A DNA stretch of 64,000 bases from positions 62,001 to 126,000 of the forward strand of contig CAIJPD010000063.1 in the NCBI GenBank assembly GCA_903822495.1, written 5' to 3'. Both the position numbers and the translations under genes were made by a program. Shown here piece after piece: positions 58,924 to 64,000 of the stretch (position 1 is the stretch's first letter; the number at the start of each line of letters is the position of its first letter). Origin of the DNA: an uncultured Chloroflexota bacterium. Lineage in GTDB: Bacteria; Chloroflexota; Limnocylindria; Limnocylindrales; CSP1-4. A model generated the notes under the pieces. That model had not been told where the DNA came from. It did no database searches and was given only the letters and a program-made list of their open reading frames with translations.

Positions 58924-59880
58924 ATGACGGCCTTCTCACCTTCCCGACTCGCCCGCCGCGGGTCCGGCAGCCGGCTCCCGGACCGGCTCTTCCGGGGCTC
59001 CAGCCGCGTGCTGGCCTGGGCGCTCGTCGTCTCCCTCATCGGTTTGGGGGCCATGCTCCTCGTCAACGGCTGGGGGGCGTTCGCCACCTTTGGCCCCGCG
59101 TTCGTGATCGGCACGGACTGGGATCCCGTCAAGAACATCTACGGGGCGTTGCCGTTCATCGTCGGGACCCTGCTGTCGTCCGCCATCGCGCTCGTGATCG
59201 CGGCCCCGATCGGCCTCCTGACGGCGATCTTCCTTGCCGAGCTCGCACCACGCCGCGTCGCCATCCCGCTCACCTTCACGATCGAGCTCCTGGCGGCGAT
59301 CCCCAGCGTCGTCTTCGGCCTGTGGGGCGTCTTCGTCCTCTCGCCGTTCCTCCAGTCGACCATCGAAGCCTGGGCGGTCGATACCCTCGGCTGGATCCCG
59401 ATCTTTGCCGGCCCGCCGTTTGGCGTCGGGCTCTTCGCCGCCGGCGTCATCCTGTCGATCATGATCCTGCCGACGATCGTGTCGATTGCCCGCGAGGTGA
59501 TCGGGTCCATCCCCAACAGCCAGCGCGAGGCGATGTACGCCCTGGGCGCCACGCGCTGGGAGGTGGTCACCAGGGCCGTCCTCCCGGCCGCGCGGTCCGG
59601 CATCGCGGGGGCCATCATCCTCGGCTTCGGGCGCGCGCTCGGAGAGACCATGGCCGTCACGATGGTCATCGGGAACGCCCAGAGCATTCCGCAGTCGCTG
59701 TTCGACCAGGCGCAGACGATCGCCTCCCAGATCGCGACCACCTTCAACGAGGCGCAGGTCGGGATCCAGACGTCGAGCCTGATCGCGCTCGGCCTCGTCC
59801 TGCTCGTCATCACGCTGGGGCTCAACGTCGGAGCGCGGGTCCTCGTGGGCCGCACCGTCACGGGCGCGGGCGGGCGCTGA
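58924..59880 (+). CDS. pstC: Phosphate ABC transporter permease PstC
   Basis: Six-helix permease (318 residues). Key blocks: GTLLSSAIALVIAAPIGLLTAIFLAEL near helix 2, ELLAAIPSVVFGLWG, the EAA coupling loop EAMYALGATRWEVVTRAVLPAAR and GFGRALGETMAVTMVIGNAQ. The stop overlaps the pstA ATG (TGATG). Confidence 0.96.
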   Translation: MTAFSPSRLARRGSGSRLPDRLFRGSSRVLAWALVVSLIGLGAMLLVNGWGAFATFGPAFVIGTDWDPVKNIYGALPFIVGTLLSSAIALVIAAPIGLLTAIFLAELAPRRVAIPLTFTIELLAAIPSVVFGLWGVFVLSPFLQSTIEAWAVDTLGWIPIFAGPPFGVGLFAAGVILSIMILPTIVSIAREVIGSIPNSQREAMYALGATRWEVVTRAVLPAARSGIAGAIILGFGRALGETMAVTMVIGNAQSIPQSLFDQAQTIASQIATTFNEAQVGIQTSSLIALGLVLLVITLGLNVGARVLVGRTVTGAGGR

Positions 59881-60779
59881 TGACCACCCCCATGGCTGCC
59901 AGCACCGAAGCCGCCACTCGCGCCCGCCTCACGGGACGGCGGACCGCTTCGCGACGCGCGGTCACTGACCGGCTGATGCGCACGCTCGCCCTCGTGGCCA
60001 CCCTGCTGTGCGTCCTGCCGCTCGGAGCCGTGCTGATCTTCGTGACGATCAATGGGATCGGCGCGCTGAACATTGACCTGTTGACCAAGGCGCCGCGCGC
60101 CCTGGGCAACGGCGGCGGCGCACTCAACGCCATTGCCGGGACGCTGCAGATGGTCCCGCTGGCAGCGCTGATCGCTGTGCCCGTCGGCGTCGCCGGGGGC
60201 GTCTACGTCTCCGAGTTCGCCGGCGCCCGGGCTGGCCGCGTGGTCCGTTTCGCCGCCGATGTCCTCGTCGGCGTCCCGTCCATCCTGATCGGCCTGTTCG
60301 TCTTCACGTTCCTCGTCCTGCCGTTCAAGCAGTTCAACGCCTTCGCGGGCAGCGTCTCGCTGGCGCTGATCATGGTCCCGGTGATCCTTCGAACCACGGA
60401 GGAGATGCTCGGCCTCGTGCCGCGCAGCCTTCGCGAAGGCGCCCTGGCGCTGGGGATCCCCGTCTGGCGCACGGTGTTGTCCGTGGTGATCCCCACCGGG
60501 CTGGGTGGCATCCTGACCGGCGTGATGCTGGCCGTGGCCCGGGCCATGGGCGAGACGGCCCCCCTGCTGTTCACCGCCCTGGGCAGCCGCCTGGTGAACG
60601 TGGGCGACTTCGGCCGGCCCATGGACGCCCTCCCCCTGTTCATCTACATGAATGCCCGCCAGCCGTACGAGGCCCAGAACCAGCAGGCATGGGGCGCCGC
60701 CTTCCTGCTCATGCTCATCGTCCTCATCATCAACGTCGCCGTCCGTGCCCGGACGTGGGGCAGGCAGATCGGCGGATAG
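59880..60779 (+). CDS. pstA: Phosphate ABC transporter permease PstA
   Basis: Partner permease of 299 residues. The coupling loop is [25 protein letters not shown], and [14 protein letters not shown] and [19 protein letters not shown] are family marks. Its N-terminal 35 residues are a cytoplasmic basic leader. It overlaps pstC by 1 nt. pstB starts 7 nt after the stop, with a TAGGAGA ribosome site. Confidence 0.96.
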   Translation: MTTPMAASTEAATRARLTGRRTASRRAVTDRLMRTLALVATLLCVLPLGAVLIFVTINGIGALNIDLLTKAPRALGNGGGALNAIAGTLQMVPLAALIAVPVGVAGGVYVSEFAGARAGRVVRFAADVLVGVPSILIGLFVFTFLVLPFKQFNAFAGSVSLALIMVPVILRTTEEMLGLVPRSLREGALALGIPVWRTVLSVVIPTGLGGILTGVMLAVARAMGETAPLLFTALGSRLVNVGDFGRPMDALPLFIYMNARQPYEAQNQQAWGAAFLLMLIVLIINVAVRARTWGRQIGG

Positions 60780-60786
60780 GAGACGC

Positions 60787-61689
60787 ATGGCCATCAAGAC
60801 TCCAGTCAGCCTGAACGGAGTTCTCAACGTGCCCGAGCCTGCCGCCGCCGACCGCAGCGCGCCGGCCCGGCCGGAGACGTTTGATGCCGTGGGCGCCATG
60901 CCGGCGCAGCCGGCCCCCAGTCCCAAGCTCCAGATCCGCGGGCTGAACGTCTTCTACGGGACGTTCCGGGCGGTGCGGGACGTGGATCTCGCGATCCCGG
61001 GGCGCTCGGTGACGGCGATCATCGGGCCCTCGGGCTGTGGCAAGAGCACGTTCCTGCGCACCCTCAACCGGATGCACGAGCTGGTCCCCGGTACCCGGGT
61101 GGAGGGCTCGGTTCGCCTCGATGGTGCCGATGTCTACGCCACGGACGTTGATCCCGTGGAGCTCCGCCGGGTCGTGGGCATGGTCTTCCAGCGGCCCAAC
61201 CCCTTCCCGACCATGTCCATCTATGACAACGTCGTGGCGGGTGTCCGCCTGACGGGCCGCCGCGCAAAGTCCGAGCTGGACGGCATCGTGGAGTCGTCGC
61301 TCCGGCGCGCTGCGCTCTGGAGCGAGGTCAAGGACAAGCTCAAGGAGAACGGCACCAGCCTGTCGGGCGGCCAGCAGCAGCGCCTGTGCATCGCGCGGGC
61401 GCTCGCCGTGGATCCCGAGGTGATCCTCATGGACGAGCCTGCATCGGCCCTGGACCCGATCGCCACGCTCCGGATCGAGGAGTTGATCGCCGAGCTGCGC
61501 GAGACGTACACGATCGTGATCGTCACCCACAACATGCAGCAGGCGGCGCGGGTCAGCGACCAGACGGCGTTCTTCTCGATGGGGGATGACCGGGCGGGCT
61601 ACCTGGTCGAGTTTGGCCCGACGAGCCGGATCTTCACCAACCCGCTGCACCAGCTCACCGAAGACTACGTCTCCGGCCGGTTCGGCTGA
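60787..61689 (+). CDS. pstB: Phosphate ABC transporter ATPase PstB
   Basis: 300-residue ABC ATPase. Walker [14 protein letters not shown]-loop [10 protein letters not shown], the signature [15 protein letters not shown], Walker [13 protein letters not shown] and the switch His in [12 protein letters not shown] are all present. The N-terminal extension of about 45 residues is low-complexity. The shared [17 protein letters not shown] block is diagnostic of PstB. Confidence 0.97.
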   Translation: MAIKTPVSLNGVLNVPEPAAADRSAPARPETFDAVGAMPAQPAPSPKLQIRGLNVFYGTFRAVRDVDLAIPGRSVTAIIGPSGCGKSTFLRTLNRMHELVPGTRVEGSVRLDGADVYATDVDPVELRRVVGMVFQRPNPFPTMSIYDNVVAGVRLTGRRAKSELDGIVESSLRRAALWSEVKDKLKENGTSLSGGQQQRLCIARALAVDPEVILMDEPASALDPIATLRIEELIAELRETYTIVIVTHNMQQAARVSDQTAFFSMGDDRAGYLVEFGPTSRIFTNPLHQLTEDYVSGRFG

Positions 61690-61706
61690 GAGGCGGGGAG
61701 GAACGC

Positions 61707-62120
61707 ATGCCCGCCAATCTCGATGACCTCCAGCGCGTCCCGCTCTTCCAGGGCTTGACCGATCGGGCGCTCGATGCGCTGGCGGCATTGGCATCCGAGA
61801 CGACGTTCGGCCTGGGCCAGGTCATCACCGCGGAGGGTGATGAAGGCGTGGCCTTCTACCTGCTGCTAGCGGGACGGGCGTCGGTCGCCCGCCATGGCCG
61901 CCTGATCAAGACCCTTGGTCCCGGCGACTTCTTCGGCGAGATCTCGCTCGTGGATGGCCGACCGCGAACCGCGACGGTCGTCGCCGAGACGGAGGTCCGG
62001 GCCATCGAGATCCGGCGTGAGGAATTTGTCCGGCTGATGGACCGGTTCGGCGCTGTCCGGCTGGGCATCGTGATGGCACTCACCGAGCGCGTTCGCTCGG
62101 ACGAGCGTGAGCTGGTCTGA
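61707..62120 (+). CDS. Cyclic-nucleotide-binding-domain protein in the pst operon
   Basis: 137 residues, made of a single cNMP-binding (CAP-like) fold: LDDLQRVPLFQGLTDRALDAL start, a GQVITAEGDEGVAFYLLLAGRASV beta roll, and the phosphate-binding cassette GDFFGEISLVDGRPRTATV with the Glu (FGE) and Arg (PRTA) that contact cyclic nucleotide in CAP. There is no helix-turn-helix or other output domain. It sits between pstB and phoU, 17 nt from pstB with GGGGAGG upstream. It is not a usual pst member. Its role is unknown, and a regulator of transporter or PhoU activity is one possibility. Confidence 0.85.
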   Translation: MPANLDDLQRVPLFQGLTDRALDALAALASETTFGLGQVITAEGDEGVAFYLLLAGRASVARHGRLIKTLGPGDFFGEISLVDGRPRTATVVAETEVRAIEIRREEFVRLMDRFGAVRLGIVMALTERVRSDERELV

Positions 62121-62138
62121 AGGGAGACATGAGTCCGA

Positions 62139-62822
62139 ATGCATGAGCAGCCTGCGGCCCAGCCGCCTCATCGTCTCGCCCTGGATCGCGGCGAGCGCGA
62201 GATCAAGGACGAGATCCTGCGCATGGGCTCCCTCGTGGAGGCCCAGATCCGGGCCGCCATCGCGGCGCTCGTCAGCCATGACGCGGACTCCGCGCTGGCG
62301 GTGATCCGCAGCGATGGCCAGGTCAACGAGGCGCAGCGGTCCGTCTCGCAGCGGATCGCGCTGACCATCGCCACCCAGGCGCCTGTGGCCCGCGACCTGC
62401 GCTTCCTCATGGCCCTCGACCACGTGGCCAGCGAGCTGGAGCGGATGGGGGATCACGCGGCGTCGGTCGCCAAGCAGGCCCTCAAGCTGGGCACCGCCAC
62501 TCGGCCCGGCCGCGCCGGCGACCTGCCCAGGATGGGGGAGCTGGCGGCGGAGCAGCTCCACGGCATCCTGCGAGCCCTGGTGGACCTGGATCCCGAGGCC
62601 GCCCGGACGGTCGCGCAGCGGGATGATGAGCTGGACCACCTGTATGGCCGGACGTTCACCGAGACGATCGGGAGCATGCAGGCCGACCCGGCCAACGTGG
62701 AGCCCGGCGCCTTTGTCCTGTTCGCCGCCTACTACCTGGAGCGGATCGGCGACCGGGTGACCAACATCGCGGAGGACGTCGTCTACCTGGCGATCGGCCA
62801 GGTCGAGGACCTCAACCCCTAG
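62139..62822 (+). CDS. phoU: Phosphate-signalling protein PhoU
   Basis: Two three-helix PhoU repeats in 227 residues: EIKDEILRMGSLVEAQIRAAI then RDLRFLMALDHVASELERMGDHA, and later the second ELDHLYGRTF with AYYLERIGDRVTNIAEDVVYL. The metal-binding E/DxxxD motifs of both repeats (ELERMGDHA, YLERIGDRV) are intact. It inhibits the Pho signal when phosphate is plentiful. The ATG follows a GGGAGA ribosome site. It converges with the regulator, 4 nt between stops. Confidence 0.95.
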   Translation: MHEQPAAQPPHRLALDRGEREIKDEILRMGSLVEAQIRAAIAALVSHDADSALAVIRSDGQVNEAQRSVSQRIALTIATQAPVARDLRFLMALDHVASELERMGDHAASVAKQALKLGTATRPGRAGDLPRMGELAAEQLHGILRALVDLDPEAARTVAQRDDELDHLYGRTFTETIGSMQADPANVEPGAFVLFAAYYLERIGDRVTNIAEDVVYLAIGQVEDLNP

Positions 62823-62826
62823 CGGC

Positions 62827-63516
62827 TCAGCCGGGCCGGCGGAAGACGTAGCCCACGCCACGGACCGTGTGGATGAGCTGTGGTCGCGCCGGGTCGGGCT
62901 CGATGGCGGCTCGCAGCCAGTGGACGTGGACGTCCACCGTCCTCGTCTCGCCCGCGTAGTTGTAGCCCCACACCCGCTCCAGCAGCTGGTCGCGGGTGAA
63001 GACCTGGCCGGCGTTCCGGACCAGGAAGGCGAGGAGCTCGAAGGCCTTGGGCTTGAGGGGGACGGCCTCGCCGTCCCGAAGGACACGGTGCCCGGCGAGG
63101 TCCACCTGGACGGGCCCCAGGTCGACGAGCGCGGGCGGCGCGGCCGAGACCTGCTCGCCGCGGCGGAAGATGGCCCGAATTCGAGCGGAGAGCTCCCGGA
63201 TGCTGAACGGCTTGGTGACGTAGTCGTCGGCGCCAAGCTCCAGGCCCACCACCTTGTCCACCTCGGAGCTCCGCGCGGTCAGCATCACGATGGGGACACC
63301 CGATTCGGCCCGGATGATCCGGCAGACCTCGATCCCGGAGAGTTCGGGGAGCATCAGGTCCAGGAGGATCATGTCCGGCCGGTCCGCGCGGAAGCGCACG
63401 AGTGCGTCGCGGCCGTCGCCCGCACCGATCGCACGGTAGCCCTCGCCCTCGAGCGCTTCGACGAGCGTCTCGCGCAGGGTTGGTTCGTCCTCGACCACGA
63501 GGATGGTGCGTGCCAT
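62827..63516 (-). CDS. PhoB/RegX3-type response regulator
   Basis: OmpR/PhoB-family two-component regulator, 229 residues. Receiver domain: VEDEP acidic pocket, phospho-acceptor D53 in ILLDLMLPELSG, T in VMLTARS and K in DYVTKPFS. C-terminal winged helix: LAFLVRNAGQVFTRDQLLERVW, RTVDVHVHWLRAAIE and TVRGVGYVFRR. It is next to the pst operon, which has PHO-box-like repeats, so it most likely activates phosphate-starvation genes. The ATG follows AGGGGG. No histidine kinase is in the window. Confidence 0.88.
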   Translation of the reverse strand: MARTILVVEDEPTLRETLVEALEGEGYRAIGAGDGRDALVRFRADRPDMILLDLMLPELSGIEVCRIIRAESGVPIVMLTARSSEVDKVVGLELGADDYVTKPFSIRELSARIRAIFRRGEQVSAAPPALVDLGPVQVDLAGHRVLRDGEAVPLKPKAFELLAFLVRNAGQVFTRDQLLERVWGYNYAGETRTVDVHVHWLRAAIEPDPARPQLIHTVRGVGYVFRRPG

Positions 63517-63538
63517 CCCCCTCAGGATACGCGCGGCT

Positions 63539-63556
63539 GTTAACGCGTCGTTTGGT
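63539..63556. promoter_or_regulatory. Possible half PHO box in the regulator/SbtA gap
   Basis: GTTAACG at 63539, identical to the second unit before pstS, and GTTTGGT exactly 11 bp later. It lies 23 bp from the regulator start and about 110 bp from the SbtA-like start. It may mediate autoregulation. Confidence 0.4.
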
Positions 63557-63667
63557 GACAGCGGGCAGCCGGAGGGCCAGTGCCCTGGACGACCCCTTCC
63601 CGCAGCCCATCGCCGGGGTGTCCAGGCCATTGACGAACTCTCCACAGAGACTCTACTATCCGGCCCC

Positions 63668-64000
63668 ATGCCGACGCCGATCGACGCCCTGTCCGCCAAC
63701 CTCCTGTCGCCCATCGTCCTCGCCTTCGCCCTTGGGGCGATTGCTACCCTCCTGCGCAGCGACCTGAAGATCCCCGACGCCCTGTACGACAGCCTGTCGA
63801 TCTACCTGCTCCTCGCCATCGGGTTGAAGGGCGGTGTGGCGCTTGCCAAGGCGAGCCCCGGCGAGATCGTCCTGCCGGCGCTCGGGGCGCTGGCCCTGGG
63901 TGCCGCGACGCCCATCTGGTGCTTCGCGATCCTGAGAAGGCTGGGCCGCTTTGGGCCGACGGACGCGGCCGCGATCGCCGCGCACTACGGTTCCGTGTCG
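63668..64000 (+). CDS. SbtA-like sodium/bicarbonate transporter, 5' part
   Basis: Cut by the window edge after 111 codons. LLSPIVLAFALGAIATLLRSDLKIPDALYDSLSIYLLLAIGLKGGVAL and later AAIAAHYGSVS match the start of the SbtA (DUF897) sodium-dependent bicarbonate transporter family, shown here in pieces: ALGAIATLLRSDLKIP, YDSLSIYLLLAIGLKGG and AHYGSVS. Four membrane segments are visible. It is divergent from the regulator, with 151 bp between them. Confidence 0.8.
   Translation, partial: MPTPIDALSANLLSPIVLAFALGAIATLLRSDLKIPDALYDSLSIYLLLAIGLKGGVALAKASPGEIVLPALGALALGAATPIWCFAILRRLGRFGPTDAAAIAAHYGSVS

Overview
The window is very GC-rich (roughly 70%), densely packed bacterial chromosome. Operons are tight, with start/stop overlaps such as ATGA, GTGA and TGATG, and GTG and TTG starts are frequent. 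There are no insertion sequences, phage genes, CRISPR arrays or rRNA genes. Three features point to a monoderm-like lineage, most plausibly Chloroflexota of the Limnocylindria / Ellin6529 type: the gene content, Gram-positive-type (Cheo) SOS boxes and an imuA-imuB-dnaE2 mutasome. That placement is an inference from gene content, not from a marker tree.

Layout. 1-5 kb: transketolase, RpiB and a cut-off glucose-6-phosphate isomerase on the minus strand, and a PfkB-family kinase divergent from them. 5-9 kb: PsuG, a small hypothetical gene behind a good promoter, a tiny membrane protein, an EamA transporter and a HAD phosphatase. 9-17.9 kb: housekeeping genes on the plus strand (pyrG, transaldolase, rho, a LysM/M23 endopeptidase, obg-nadD-rsfS, a small zinc-ribbon protein). 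18-24.6 kb: a minus-strand DNA-uptake/replication run (proteolipid-like protein, racemase-like protein, comEA, comEC, an HD protein, holA). 24.7-29.9 kb: AlaX, then leuS followed by a DUF346 repeat protein, a Flp pilin and tRNA-Ala(GGC). 30-32.7 kb: an AlgI/AlgJ-like O-acetylation pair. 32.7-36.7 kb: a five-gene run (DUF45 metallopeptidase, nitrilase, AhpD-like, PEP-mutase/ICL-like, GNAT). 37-37.7 kb: a GNAT and tRNA-Ala(CGC). 37.9-45.3 kb: the SOS mutagenesis cassette. 45.3-50 kb: a membrane protein and a 1198-residue secreted lamin-tail/OB-fold protein. 50-56.4 kb: nucleoside phosphorylase, DUF5679, ROK kinase, then gap-pgk-eno. 56.6-57.4 kb: ribosomal protein S20 with a histone-H1-like tail. 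57.6-63.5 kb: the pst phosphate operon with a cyclic-nucleotide-binding protein inserted before phoU, and a convergent PhoB-type regulator. The right edge cuts an SbtA-like transporter.

How the genes work together. Central carbon metabolism is well represented: tkt, rpiB, transaldolase and pgi for the pentose-phosphate side, gap-pgk-eno for lower glycolysis, and a ROK sugar kinase. The imuA-imuB-small ORF operon and dnaE2 each carry a perfect GAAC-N4-GTTC LexA-type operator, so this is a two-unit, DNA-damage-inducible translesion system. The pst operon is preceded by four phased 11-bp units resembling a PHO box, matching the nearby PhoB-like regulator.

The most unusual items are: the S20 H1-like tail; the LTD/OB-fold secreted protein with Pro-Thr linkers; the insertion-rich DnaE2; two tiny membrane-protein ORFs between the two mutasome transcription units; the cyclic-nucleotide-binding protein inside pst; a lone V-ATPase-proteolipid-like membrane protein; and long out-of-frame overlaps at comEC/HD and imuA/imuB.
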